NCBI RefSeq assembly: GCF_000218685.1 | Contig: NW_006763290.1 | Location: 631,684-695,683, forward strand | Source of the DNA: Serpula lacrymans var. lacrymans S7.9 | Taxonomy: Eukaryota > Basidiomycota > Agaricomycetes > Boletales > Serpulaceae | Direction of reading: 5' to 3' | DNA length: 64,000 nucleotides | Part shown: positions 45,890-57,767 of the stretch, one piece after another | How positions within the stretch are numbered: the stretch's first letter is position 1 | Layout of the letters: every line of letters starts with the position of its first letter | Program-made: the position numbers and the translations under genes | The notes under the pieces: model-generated | The model's input: the letters and a program-made list of their open reading frames with translations, nothing else | Database searches by the model: none | Told to the model about the DNA's origin: nothing

Positions 45890-46750
45890 ATTTCATTAGG
45901 TCAATCATAGAATATAGACATTTCGTGTGCCAAGTTACTCTTTCAGAAATTTATTTGTCTACAACCTTGAATAAACCACGAGTATTGTGATATGATAATC
46001 CTAACTTATCTATGAACTACCAAAATAATGTCAGAAGTTTTAATTCACTGGGTGCATAGCCAAATATATCCATGAGAAAAATGTGGAAAAAAAGCTTGAA
46101 AAAAAATATACTTTTTTCAAGATATTTCTCCCATAACATTTTTTTTGTTTTTCAAATGGAAGTGTTCAGCATTTGGTCAAACTCCTGCTGATGCCTCCCA
46201 CTCACTTCAGCCTCCAAATCTATCAAATGCTGAACACTTCTATTTGAAAAACAAAAAAAATATTATGGGAGAAATATCTTGAAAAAAGTATATTTTTTTA
46301 CAAGCTTTTTTTCCACATTTTTCTCATGGATATATTTGGCTATGCACCCAGTGATTGGAGTAATAGGATAGAGCACAAACTCCAGGTATATCTAACAGCC
46401 TATCCAGTGAATTCTTTCCAATACCTTCTCTCACAGCCCACTGTGCAAATTTCCAGTCCAATTCAGTCTTGAATAGTTCCCATTTATTTGGATGGGCATC
46501 AACATCCATTGCATCCGCATCATCTGCATTATTATGACCATATAAATCCCTCCATTTCTGGTGGATATCCATGTCTATCCTTGTTATCCTCCCTGCCATC
46601 TCATTTACTTCCACCATTTTATCATCATCACTGTCCATCCCATCAAATGGCAAGTGGTCCCTATGCAATGATGGGCCAGCCTGAGCTTTTCCATCTCCTA
46701 AAACAGTATTTTCATAGGTGTGGGATGATTGCAAGTCTGGAATGAATCTA
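45890..46750 (-). pseudogene. Plavaka-type transposase, N-terminal part (split by a MITE)
   Basis: From the 5' side it reads SSHTYENTVLGDG, RITRIDMDIHQKWRDLYGHN, an acidic stretch DDADAMDVDAHPN and KWELFKTELDWKFAQWAVRE. GIGKNSLDRLLDIPGV ends at about 46380. After the MITE it resumes as LSYHNTRGLFKVVDK at about 45960-46000. The ELDWxxAQWAxxEGxGxxSxxRLLxIPGV block is diagnostic of Plavaka N-termini. With the segments at 44930, 38664, 37299 and 22016 it forms one collinear transposase. Confidence 0.78.
46046..46353. mobile_element. 308-bp foldback MITE, target duplication ATT
   Basis: Two arms of about 130 bp (46046-46175 and 46224-46353) are inverted copies starting CACTGGGTGCATAGCC. About 45 bp separates them. 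ATT flanks both ends. The element is non-coding and would form a very stable hairpin. A 3-bp duplication would suit PIF/Harbinger mobilisation, though ATT is not the usual TWA. Confidence 0.85.
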
Positions 46751-46754
46751 AAGT

Positions 46755-47003
46755 TATAATAACACCAACAAGATTCTATCTTAGGGCACTAGAGTACAAC
46801 ACTACTACAATTCAATGGGGGAAAGGGAAGTGTACAACCTATCAAGGAGAGAGGTTGTCATACTAATGTTGGTATACACCAGAAGAGGACTTGCTGAGTC
46901 TCTCCCTGGTCAGGTAACATGTCACATGATCAGTCACGTGACTTAGAAAATGAAAAGTAAAAGTACAGAAGCGTAAGTAGGTGCTGGTATGTAAATTGTA
47001 ACA
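46755..47003 (-). repeat. Solo LTR-2, internally deleted, target duplication AAAGT
   Basis: On the minus strand it runs from TGTTACAATTTACATACCAG to gttattata, 249 bp. Perfect AAAGT copies lie at 46750-46754 and 47004-47008. It lacks about 175 bp present in the copy at 45335. From 47004 to 47530 I see no feature I can support. Confidence 0.85.
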
Positions 47004-47530
47004 AAAGTAGTGATCATGGAATTACTTGGTGATAATATCAAGGTTGTTCATCAGATCTTTATCATATTTTATATCTTCCTCATCTGAGTAAGCAGGGGCT
47101 TCATACACAAGTTCCCCTAGTGGGTTGTTATCAGGGTTCTGTGACCGGAGTTGGTGCCAGGGTTACGAGCTTGGCAATCATTAGCATGCTCTTCTATTGC
47201 CTTGACATCTTTTGGAGATATAAATACTGTTGCTAGATGATCGTTACAATGGTTGACACATGTACCTGGTGTATTATGTCCTTGCTTCTATGTGAAACAG
47301 GCATCTAAGCAGATGATAGAGTGTACACTGAGATGACAAGGTTAGATTATGTTGAAAAATGACTTATTGGCAGTACCTTCCCACAGGTTGTTCAAAACTT
47401 GTACTTTCTAAGCATATTGGACACTGTTGCCACAAATACACACTTAGACACTGGGTTGGATTACTGATAATGCTTTTTCTTTTTGCCTCAACCAGATGGT
47501 TCACAAATTCATCCTTAGTGGCAATGAAAG

Positions 47531-47943
47531 TGTTACAACCAAGACTTTGTATACTCTGGCGCACAGCTCAGACAAAGCTATAAAGGAGTGAGGGGAGTGG
47601 TTACCCTTTGGATAGGACCAAGTTTGTTGTGTGTAAACAACAGGAGGACTTGCTGAGGAGTCTCCTTGATCTATTGGGGTATATATACTACTACAGGTTT
47701 GTTTGTACATGTGTACTATACAGTTGATGAAGGCAGTGGCTGATGACGTCATGGGGCACAGCCCGTGTGACCAGCTCTACTGCGTGAGATACTTGTAGCT
47801 AAAAATAAAGAAACGCAGTGCAGTGCGAGAAGGTGGAGTTTGAACAAAATTGAAAGTGCCGCATGGCACAGTGTGTGAGAACTACAGAAGAAAGTTAAAG
47901 AGGAGAATGAAATTTAAAGGTCCAAAAATTGTGTATCATAACA
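47531..47943 (-). repeat. Solo gypsy-family LTR
   Basis: It runs from TGTTACAACC to TGTATCATAACA, 413 bp. The flanks are gaaag (47526-47530) and aaaag (47944-47948), a 4-of-5 target duplication. Confidence 0.88.
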
Positions 47944-49349
47944 AAAAGTCCTGTACCAGTGAAAAGTATTGCTAAATTGTCATCACAATACATCCTGTTT
48001 GTAAAGAAATGCTGCTAATGCCTCTGAATGTGCTATCACATTAGAAGATGTCCTAAAAATAACTCTACAAAACCAAACAAATCTATGCTGATTGCCAAAA
48101 ACGAGGAATGGGGGGCAAAGGGGAATAGTCCAAGCAATATAATTTGTATAGCTGCAGGCACACACTGACAATGTCTGATATGGAGCAACTGTAACCCTAT
48201 TATCAACTATCAGTTGCACATAAAAGGAAACAGAAGAAATAGTACAGTACTATCAAAGTAGACACAATTAACTACCAAAGCTCTTGTTTTACAATGTCCA
48301 TGGCAGTAGAATGACCGGTCAGGCCTCCACAATGAGTTAAGGGCCAAAATATGAAGGAAGTGCATATATGGTTCAACCATAGAAGGAATGACATCATTTG
48401 TCCATTTTACCTATTGTTTCATTTTCTTGCTAAGGTGCCCTGATTGCTTGACTTGACTGACATTTTTAGCATCCTAGATGTGAAGATCTTTGTTCAAATT
48501 GCTTGCTAAGCTGAATATGTTACTGGCGAGAAAGAGATTATCTGAGTGACTGTCAGTAGCAGGTTCATGCTCATCAATAGTACTAGAGCGCTCAGTAGCT
48601 TACTAACTATAATCTGAGTGTAGGTCTGGCCCTCAGAAATAAGCAGAGGCTCGGGCCCAGGAAGATATAAAGTGCTAGAGTTCCAAAGTCAATATTGCTT
48701 AGGAAATAAGGAGGAATCAATGAGCTGAAGGTTTTGAGGTTGCAATTTGCTGCTAGTCACAATAATTGTATATATTATAGCTTGGGCGGCCAAAGGTGCT
48801 TGAAATTTTGAGTGTATGCCTTAGGAAGTTGAAACAACATAAGTCACAAGTGTATCAGGGAATCAAATGGTCCGTAAAATGTACTTTTACCTAAATGATA
48901 AGAAAAGTCTTAACTACTCTTTATAACCTTATTTGGTATCTCAGTCCCAGGATATGGTTTGTTTATATCTATACAGAAGTTGCCAGATATTACAAGGCAT
49001 TGTCAAAATATTATACAAATGTTGCATTACTAGCATCACATGAACCAAGTTTTACCTTCAACAGTGATGTGTGTAGAAAACTTACAAGTCTACACATATT
49101 ATATGCAGGTTTAAACCATTTTGTTATGAGGATATAAGCCATAGTCACTTCTGGAAAACATTATAATTGAATATAACAGACATATAGAATAATGGTAACT
49201 TAGCAGCTGGATTTCCATCAAGTAGAAATTATAACAGATAGCCATGGCTCTTGGACCTTTGGTAAAAACCAAAAAAATTAATTTATACCGCTTAGGATGT
49301 CTGATCATATGTATAAAAAAATATAAAAGTGTTATAGGATGGATACAAG
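47944..49349. other. Gene-free AT-rich region
   Basis: Only short ORFs without recognisable motifs are present. No LTR ends, TIR pairs or tandem repeats were noticed. Confidence 0.4.
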
Positions 49350-50340
49350 ATAAATGGAGGTAATGACTTCATTTAATATTGCAGTAAGTAATTTCAGTGC
49401 TCATACTTTACAGAAGTCAGGAAAGTTTTGGACTCTCAATAGATACCATAATATGAATTGTATATGTGATAATATAAAAACTGCTGCAGGCATATGGGCA
49501 TGCACAGACACCCCACCATCATACATGGTGATTGCTGAGCCAGCATCACAGAGGCGTCAGCCCCATAAGTCATCACCAGTAGAGTACCATCCAAGACTCA
49601 CCCAAATACTGAACCCCAACCTGGAGGTAAGCATGTTAGCTGTTGTCTAATGGGCTAGTTGTTGACTTACCTGTAAACAGCCTTTACTTTCATAACAGAC
49701 ATTGAGTGGCAAAACCAAGAGGGGGTTTGAGGGGACTACAAAACATCAGGAGACACAGGCAAGCAGTCCCATATGAACAACCACTGGGACTCAAGGTGGC
49801 AATGGTGAGCAAAGCACACAATGCTCAGACTCAAGCAATAACTATGGAATAAATATTGTGAGTCTGCAAGCAAGTATGCTAGTGAACACTCACCCAATGT
49901 TCCTTAGACTCTGCCAGTGACTCCAGTGACTAAGACTAAGAGGAAAAAACCCCGCAAAGTTGATATACCCCTTGCACCAAGTGCTGAGTTCCATGGGCAG
50001 CTGAAAGCATTCATGCAGCTCAAACAGGCCATAAAGTGCAAGGCCCATCATAGACACTGCATTGTCAATTGAAAATATGGTTGCCACAACCATTGTCACC
50101 TGAATAATCAAGAGATGACCCTGTGGGCCAAAAACAAATTTAGTATTTGTCTTTTAGTCAAAAAACAAGACTTAGCATTGGTTTCAAACACTGAGCCCCC
50201 CACCAAGCACCCAGCCCACCTGTATGCTGACATCAACACCAACACTGAGTCCACTTGAATGTAAATGATCAGTACACTTGCCCCAAGAACAAGACGCATC
50301 ACCAGAAAACCACGGGGCATTGATCCCATATCCATTTGTG
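49350..50340 (+). pseudogene. Unrecognised basidiomycete-type coding relic
   Basis: Broken frames contain PPSYMVIAEPASQRRQPHKS at about 49510-49580. Further on (about 49910-50160) are VTKTKRKKPRKVDIPLAPS, LKAFMQLKQAIKCKAHHRHC and NNQEMTLWAKNKFS. The basic KTKRKKP stretch followed by a His/Cys-rich segment resembles conserved hypothetical proteins seen beside repeats in mushroom genomes. I cannot name it. Several stops and probable introns are present. Confidence 0.35.
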
Positions 50341-50351
50341 GATAGTCTTAT

Positions 50352-50782
50352 TGTTACAAAACACAAATTTCGGACTTTCAACTTTCATTCTCCTCTTTAA
50401 CTGTCATTCTCCCTTGGACACCTGTGCCAGGCAGCACTTTCCTTTTATTTTCAAACTTTATTTGTGTCTTCACTTTCTTGCACTGTGCAGCTCCTTTTTA
50501 TTTTTAGTTACAACTCTCTCATGTGGTGGAGCTGGTCACAAGGGCTGCACACTATGACATCATCAGCCACCACACTTAGCCTGTATAGTACACATGTACA
50601 AATAGTCTGTAGATGTATACAAACCCCAATGAATCAAGGAGACTCCTCAGGGAGTCCTCCTGTTGTTTACCCGCGACTTACTCGGTCCTACCCTAAGGGA
50701 GATTATCTCTCCTCCACTCACCTCTCTTTGCTTGTGATAGTTGTGCGCCAGAGTATAAAATATAAAAACTTTGGTTGTCACA
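50352..50782 (+). repeat. 5' LTR of a truncated gypsy copy
   Basis: It runs from TGTTACAAAA to GGTTGTCACA, about 431 bp, in rightward orientation. It is directly followed by internal gypsy sequence. No matching 3' LTR is present downstream. Confidence 0.85.
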
Positions 50783-51890
50783 CTAGGACTCAGTATTTTA
50801 CTCCCCCACATTTTGTGCAAAACCAGACCACAGGGTTAAGTGGAGTCTTTCAAAAGATAAGACTTTTGGGCCAGACTGGTGTTGAGCATTTGCTAGCCAG
50901 CGGAACAAAAGTGTGTGCCCCAATTCTGTTGCTCTTCAGGACAAGGAACTAGAAAGAATCAAAACCAAACAATACAATGTCCCCAGTGTTAAGGGGGAGT
51001 ACTTAGCTCAGTAGTTGGTGTGGAACCACTGTTGATTAGAATTTACATACAAAACTCCTTCTTTGCTTTCCTCTGACCAGGCCAGGCACTTGCCTCCACC
51101 AGCTGGAGAAGGGTTGACAGCTCCACAAGCAGACTACCCCCTGACAGCTATTCAGACCAGGTTTTATTACTATAACTTTACATACATTTTCAAATATTAT
51201 AGTGTGGGTAGTCAGAGATTGACATCTGATACTCAGCTGGGAAGAGGTAGATCAGCAAATAGCAAGCGGGGACCCCCAGTTACATTTTTATTTTTACTTT
51301 ACACATCAAACAAGTCATCATGTTGGCACAACCAAAACCGTGGATGTCAATGCTATCCTTCACAGGATGAGTCCCAAATTACCATCAGAAGTATGTATGT
51401 ACTTATAACAGAAAATGTAATTGTAATATATATGATACTTCTGCTGCACCAGTGTCTCCCCAGGAGTATAGCCCCAGCGGGACAAATACTAGGGTGCTTA
51501 ATTTTGGTAAAATAAAAATAGAAATATAGAAAATACTAAAGTAGAAAAACATGTTTTTTTGGATAGTTCTTCTTCTTCTTCGGAGCCACTTCCCATCAGA
51601 ATCCCAAGATATACGCTGATGCGCACATATTTATTCCAAAAAGAGATCCATCTAAATGTTGGTGTCGAAAACCTTGCCCAAAGCATAGTACACCCAACAA
51701 GTACACTGCTTGATTCAGGGACAAATAGTATCTTCTTAGATCCGGTCTGGGCAGAGCAGGCCAGACCCCCCTTGTGAAATTAGATGTATCTATTCCTATT
51801 CCCATCTACAACATTGATGGTACACTGAATGCAGGTGGCTGTATTACGCACAAATGTTCTTTTGTGGTCAAATATCAAGGACACACAGAA
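50783..51890 (+). pseudogene. Truncated gypsy internal region with a Gag-protease deletion
   Basis: The first part parallels the leader and Gag start of the full-length element (IFKYYSVGSQRLTSDTQLGR, GRSANSKRGPPVT; compare 35900-36080 on the minus strand). After about 51400 it jumps to protease (NVGVENLAQSIVHPTS, LLDSGTNSIFLDPVW at about 51655-51770), so about 1 kb of Gag is missing. Here the active site keeps DSG, unlike the DSD of the full copy. It ends at about 51890, where a short piece of inverted LTR edge (51895-51930) precedes other sequence. Confidence 0.75.
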
Positions 51891-51949
51891 GAAATTGAAA
51901 GTTATAAGTCCAAAAATTGTGTATCATAATATAATCGTCTTTATCACAC

Positions 51950-52415
51950 TCATAGACAGGATGAGTCACCTGGGAAAGTGAGTCTAAGCAGAGACTGTCT
52001 GATATATATGATGAGAGACTCGCCTTTTTCATTGTAAATCCCTGCCACTGCAAAGTCCTCAATATTGTCATCAATGAGACCTGGACTCCACAAACTTCTC
52101 ATAGGTCCTGCAGCTCAGTGATTATTATGCCTGGCTGTCTTTCTATACAGCCTTCTAAGAACTTCTTGAAGGTTAGTGGTTTTTTATATTAATTGTAGCT
52201 GCACTAACCATCACATGTAGGTTGGTCAATTTCCTAGGCCTTCCTGAGCACATTGATATCCTTTTGAGCCCTCCAGTTTCTTGGTAGGTTTGGCAAATCT
52301 TCCTGACGGTTCTCTCACATATTCCTAGGTAGCATGAAATTTGGCAGTCTGGGATACCATGCCAATGGAGTTCGAGGGCAATGGCTTTTCGTTCTTTGCG
52401 GATGTGGCGCCTCAT
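51950..52415 (-). pseudogene. Tc1/mariner-like transposase N-terminal fragment
   Basis: It reads RRHIRKERKAIALELHWHGI, then DCQISCYLGICERTVRKICQ (a helix-turn-helix), GLKRISMCSGRPRKLTN, CIERQPGIIITELQDL then a stop, and VSLMTILRTLQWQGFTMKK. A second paired-type helix-turn-helix and the GRPRKLT linker are typical of Tc1-like transposases. The DDE domain is absent. It ends about 130 bp before the WDR70 start codon, on the opposite strand. Confidence 0.7.
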
Positions 52416-52546
52416 GTTGTCCTCGAGGTTAGACTCTGACAGTGTCAGATGCCGGTCGTCGGCACAGCAAGATAATTCATACTCCGTTTAGTCCGCTTAT
52501 ACGTGTATTCTCGGTTTATCGATACGAATTTAGCTGGTACACTACC

Positions 52547-54836
52547 ATGGCTGATATACTGAGCTCAATAGGGATCACCTCGTTTGGAAAGGTTTGTGGG
52601 AGGAAACTTGCAAAACCTCAATCATTTGACACTACCAAACGCAAAGAGGTTTGTTTCATATCGTGCTTCAATAGTATAAACCTTAACCTTTTCATTAACA
52701 GTATGACGATACGATGAAATTTGAGGGGCAAGTAAGTGCGGATTCGTTGTTTGTCATACTGACATTCACGGCATATCGACAGAGTCCACAGGATGTGCTC
52801 GAGCGGAATCTAAACCAGGATCCAAAGTCATTGTTACGGAGAGCTCCGTCTGATCATAGCGATGAAATATGCGACAATCCTATTTTTGAGGCCAGGGATA
52901 TCTCGTTTCCGTTCTCTCATGAAGCAAAGTTGAAAGAACATACCAAGGTCATATCTGCGCTTGCACTTGATCCATCCGGTTCTCGGGTGCTTAGCGGCTC
53001 ACACGACTATGATGTCAAGCTGTGGGATTTCGGTGGTATGAACACACAATCACGTTCATTCAAGAGCTGGGAGCCTGCAGGACCATGTTATGTATGCTTC
53101 CTCATAAATGTTTTATTGTTGGAACTGTTGATTTTTCTTCTCAGGTGAATGACCTTAAGTACTCCCACGATGGAAAGCGTTTCCTCGTCATATCTGGTAC
53201 AACCCAGGCAAAACTATTTGACCGTGACGGTGAAGAACAGTGCGTATATATATCTGTAAGTGAAATTAGAAATTTTCATTCAGATTTAGGGCTACGTATG
53301 CAAAAGGTGACATGTATATCCGCGACATGAAACGTACACTGTAGGTCTTCGTTGTTGAGGTGTTTGAAGAAAACTTATGATGGTACTGATTGTTTAGAGG
53401 TCATGTTTTTGAGTTATCATCATGTGCATGGCATCCCAAGGATTCTCAGCATTTTATTACGAGTTCAGCTGACTCTACTATTAGGTCCGTTTGATCTTTC
53501 ACTATGATAACTGGGCACAAAATAATCATTTCCCATGAATAGATTATGGGATGTCGAGAACAGGCGTAAACAAATGGATGTCATCGTGGTCAAGTCCAGG
53601 CAACGGGGTGCGCGGTCGAAAGTGGTAACCTGTGCTTACTCCCCAGATGGAGGGCTGATTAGCGGAGGTCAGTATACCCGCGAGTTATCGCAATCTGTCT
53701 CTTCAGTACACATTTCCCTGTCATTGAATCACTTATTTCACAAGCGTGCACCGACGGTGCCCTACATTTATGGCAATCCTCTTCAAGTTTTGTGCGTCCA
53801 AATTTGACCTTAGAGGAAGCACACACCAAGGGCACTGAGACCGGTTCTATTACATTCTCTGTTGACGGCTGGTCTATCGTTACGCGAGGGGGGGATGATA
53901 CCGTCAAATGTATGTAATATTTTGTATGCTAGCTGTGGTGAGATTGATTGACCGTATTAATCAGTATGGGATCTTCGCTCTTTCAAACAGGCAATCGTTA
54001 CGCGGACAGGACTCACCTCCTTATATCCTGGCACCAATGCGGTTTTCAGCCCAGATGAGAAATACATCTTGACAGGGAAAGGCGCAGACTCAAAATTTGG
54101 GAGTGGTAAACTTGTGTTCTTGCGACGGGAAAATCTTCAAATAGAAAAGGAAGTCGGGATGGAATCTAATCCTGTGAAAGTTCAGTGGCACCCTAAAATC
54201 AATCAAATCATCACAGGTGAAGCCAATGGGACTATCAGCGTACTCTATTCTCCTTCAACTTCGATTAACGGTGCCAAACTACTTTTCGCTAAGGGTTTAT
54301 TGAAGCAAGCGACCGTAGAGGACATGTCCGACATGCTAGCTAGTCCATCAATCATCACGCCTCATGCACTGCCGATGTTTCGTGAGGGAGATGGGATGAC
54401 AAAGGGAGGAAAAAGAAAGCGAGAAAAGGAAAGGATGGATCCAAGAAAGAGCAGACGACCAGAATTGCCTGTAATGGGCCCTGGCCGTGGTGGACGAGTG
54501 GGAGCAAGTGCCACGCAGCATGTGGTACAGAGCTTGGTACGAGACACAACGCGGGATCAAGATGTGAGTGAGATATGCAACATGATCCGATCTGTTGTCG
54601 GGTTTCCTTATGACCTTCTCTTTATTTCAACCTTCAGCCTCGAGAAGCGTTGCTTAAATACGCAAAACTCGCAGAAGAAGATCCTCAATGGACAACTGGT
54701 AAGTGTGACTGACATTATGGTATCGAAGCGATGTGGCTAACCTTCACCTCAAACTTTGTTTTCTATCTCCGCAGCATGGCAAGACAACCAGCTCAAGCCA
54801 TTTATTCCAAAGGTTTCGAGAGACGCAAGAAAATAG
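52547..54836 (+). CDS. WDR70-like WD40-repeat protein
   Basis: The start is ACCATGG at 52547. Eleven exons are proposed: 52547-52648, 52702-52731, 52783-53091, 53145-53239, 53290-53340, 53398-53484, 53543-53667, 53745-53909, 53965-54563, 54638-54698 and 54775-54836. All introns are GT-AG and phases close, giving 561 codons. The N-terminus is MADILSSIGITSFGK. WD repeats follow, e.g. residues 97-127 (HTKVISALALDPSG, HDYDVKLWDF), LKYSHDGKRFLVISG, GDMYIRDMKRT, SSCAWHPKD with SADSTIRLWDV, and GGDDTVKLWDLRSF. The C-terminus has a basic run (KGGKRKREKERMDPRK), GPGRGGRVG and LKYAKLAEEDPQWT. This order matches the WDR70 family of nuclear WD40 proteins, linked to H2B monoubiquitination and DNA-break repair in yeast and human. 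The gene appears intact. Its stop lies 276 bp before the BET gene start. Confidence 0.9.
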
Positions 54837-55111
54837 ATATAGCTATAGTAGAGTCGATAGTGGGATCCAATAGCCTGGTATGACATCAAGTAGCCAGCAA
54901 ACGTACTGAAATGAAGTGATGAAGACTTCCTGTCGGCTGTGTGAAATGAGATCGAACCTTAATTCACCTTGCCTATAAAGACTGAATATCACTGAATGAC
55001 TAGGTGGATTTCTTGCCCCCCAAATTCTTCTTTTGACTCGCCTTACAGCAGCAGTTCAGTCACAAGATTCGTGACACGGCGTCACGTTACAACCAATCGT
55101 CATTCACTGGC

Positions 55112-57767
55112 ATGAATACTACAACAGAAAACAGGGACTTAATCCCCACAGTCGAAGGTACTGTTATTTTTGTCTAGCGGTTCTTCGTAGCCTTATCCTA
55201 ATCAGAAGCTGCTTGTCACAGTCAAATTACTCAAGAGCCTCAATACCGACGCCAGGCGAATTTCTACTTCTAGCGAATTGGAGACTATGGTCGCTTCTGA
55301 TTCATGCCCTCAAAATCATGACGCGACGATGGACCTGCAGAAGTCAGATACATTTTGCACAGGTTAACAAGATTGCTTTATCGCCTGTTTTTTGGTAGCT
55401 CATGGTTCTCTCAGAATTACCACAAGACTCCAATTTTGTGGTGGTAGATGAAGCAACAGATATCACCAACCAGGGCAATGGCGCTACTGATGTGCAGAAC
55501 GATGCTGATTGCGCTACCGTGGATAGATTATCGACTCCAGGCAATAGTTGTTCGCATTCAATTGCGGGTATGCTCATGCGTTGTTATCCCATCTTACCAA
55601 AAGTTAACCTTTCATAGTATCCAGGCCGCACGCACGCGTGGACGATTCCACGTTATCGCGTTATGGTGTACAAGAGAGTGATTATGTGGATGAAGAAACA
55701 AAGCCACCCCCAGCGAAACGTGTCCGAATGTTTTCCGAAAATATTCCTAATGCAAGCTTGCTTGTGTGCTGGCTTTCAGAACACACTAATTTATCTCTTA
55801 TTTTAGGAGTCCGATTCCCCTCCCACGGCAATAGCTTCAATCCATATGAATGATGAGGCTGCAGGATTATCATTTAAGCCTCGTGTACACGAGTCCTCAA
55901 TTAGCGTGGCTCAATATCGCTTTTGTCTATCCACGATACGGTCGTTAAAGAAGTTGAAGGATTCTGGCCCCTTCTTGCTTCCTGTTGACCCTGTTGTTCT
56001 AAATATTCCGCATTATCCTTCGATTATTAAGAAGCCAATGGACCTCGCGACAATTGAGCGCAAGCTTCTATCTTCAAATCCCGCAAAATTGGATCCAGAT
56101 CCTCATCCACGATATCTCACCGCCGAAGACTTTATATTGGATGTTCGCCTTGTCTTCAACAATTGTGTCACATTTAATGGACCAGACCATGCCATTTCAC
56201 AAATGGGCAGGCGAGTAGAAGCTGTATTTGATAAACAGATAAAGCAACTCCCTCCTCAGGCTGAGGTATGTAATAAGTGCTGTTTTGTAGTATATGACCG
56301 AGGCTTACTCGAACTCATTAGAGTAAACCTTTTGTAAAAAGGGCCACAACACCGCCTGCTGCGCTTAAAAAAATGCTTCCTGTACGACGCACGTCTACCT
56401 CCATCCCTGTTATACGACGCTCTGACACGGATCAAGCGGTTGGGCGACCTAAGCGCGAGATACATCCCCCTCCGCCAAAGGATCTGCCATATGCTGATGC
56501 ACCCAAAAAAATTCGTCGGACCAAGGGCTTGAAGAATGATGGTACGACAGAACAACTCAAGTTCTGCGGGAAGCTACTGCAAGATCTCTATAGGAAGCAA
56601 CATTGGACATTTGCACATCCATTTTATGAACCCGTTGGTGCGTTTCTTACTAGACTCTCATATAACGTTTTCTGATGGCTCAATCGGCTAGATTGGATAA
56701 AACTGGATATTCCCACATATCCAAAAACGATTAAGAAGCCAATGGATATGTCAACCATGCGGAAAAAACTCGAGAATCACGACTACTCAAACGCTTTCAA
56801 GTTCTTTGATGATTTCAAGCTCATGATTCGGAATTGTTTTCAGTTTAACCCTTCAGGGACTCCAGTCAACCAAGCTGGGATCGAATTACAGCGATTGTTT
56901 GATGAAAAATGGAAAGGGCTGCCACCATTAAGGGAGATGAGTGAGGACTTAGAAGAAGAAGAAGATCCTGATGATAGCGAAGACGAACGGGCTCGTGAGT
57001 GGTGTTCACATGGCGAGAGGGTTGATAATTTATTGAATAGCAGGTGCGATTGCGGCAATGGAAAGCCAAATAGAGACTATGCGCGGTAACCTCGCGGCTT
57101 TGAAAGGTTCTAAGCCTGTCAAAGAAAAGAAGAAAAAAGAGAAACGAGAAAGAGCGTCTACAGGGTCTCACTCTAAACCTTCTTATATACGCCCAGTCAA
57201 AGGATCTACGCACGGAAATGTATCGACGAAGCGTAAAGGAAAGAAGCAGCTCCACGAAGACGATACCCTCACTTTTGACCAGAAAAAAGATCTCAGTGAG
57301 GCAATACAGAAGCTGGATGGTACAAAATTAGAAAAAGTTATCCAGATTATACATGACGGTGTGCCTGAAATACGCGATGTGAGTAACCTCCAACTCGCTT
57401 CCCTTAATCACAGCTCAGTGCTGCGGTTTAGAGCACTGAAGAAATCGAACTTGAAATCGATTTACTTCCTGTCAACGTTCTCACCAAACTATACAACTTT
57501 GTACTGCGACCACTGAAACAACAAGCTACCAAACGCAGTCGCGCTGGGAAGGGGACCGGCACAGGTGGTCTGAAACGCAAGAGCATGGATGAGGACGTAG
57601 AGGCTGAGAAAATTAGGCAGCTTGAGGAAAGGATGCGGCTGTTTGAACAAGGTACCTCCAATGTTGGAGACCTTGGGGGTATAGGTGGGGGGCGGAGACA
57701 CGATGATAGTGAACATTCTTCAGACTCGAGTTCGGGATCAGAGAGCTCCGGAAGTGATTCAGAATAA
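55112..57767 (+). CDS. BET-family double-bromodomain protein (Bdf1-like)
   Basis: Nine exons are proposed: 55112-55157, 55222-55362, 55415-55567, 55618-55763, 55807-56265, 56322-56637, 56692-56994, 57044-57378 and 57432-57767. Introns are GT-AG and phases close, giving 744 codons. Bromodomain 1 (from about residue 195) has GPFLLPVDPVVLNIPHYPSI, IIKKPMDLATIERKL and NNCVTFNGPDH, with the acetyl-lysine-binding Asn. Bromodomain 2 has HWTFAHPFYEPVDWIKLDIP, TIKKPMDMSTMRKKL and NCFQFNPSG. A basic linker (RPKREIHPPPPKDLPY) separates them. An acidic run, a Lys-rich stretch and the NET domain (LTFDQKKDLSEAIQKLDG, STEEIELEIDLLPVNVLTKL) follow. The end is Ser/Asp-rich. BET proteins bind acetylated histone H4 and recruit TFIID, and fungal Bdf1 also helps block heterochromatin spread. 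Some splice choices (55221, 56321, 57043) were made on frame continuity. Confidence 0.92.

Noticed and set aside
47030..47530. A possible zinc-finger exon upstream of Plavaka (Cys/His pairs in CVNHCNDHLATVF)
   Set aside because: The Cys/His spacing does not fit a known finger and no continuous frame links it to the Plavaka N-terminus.
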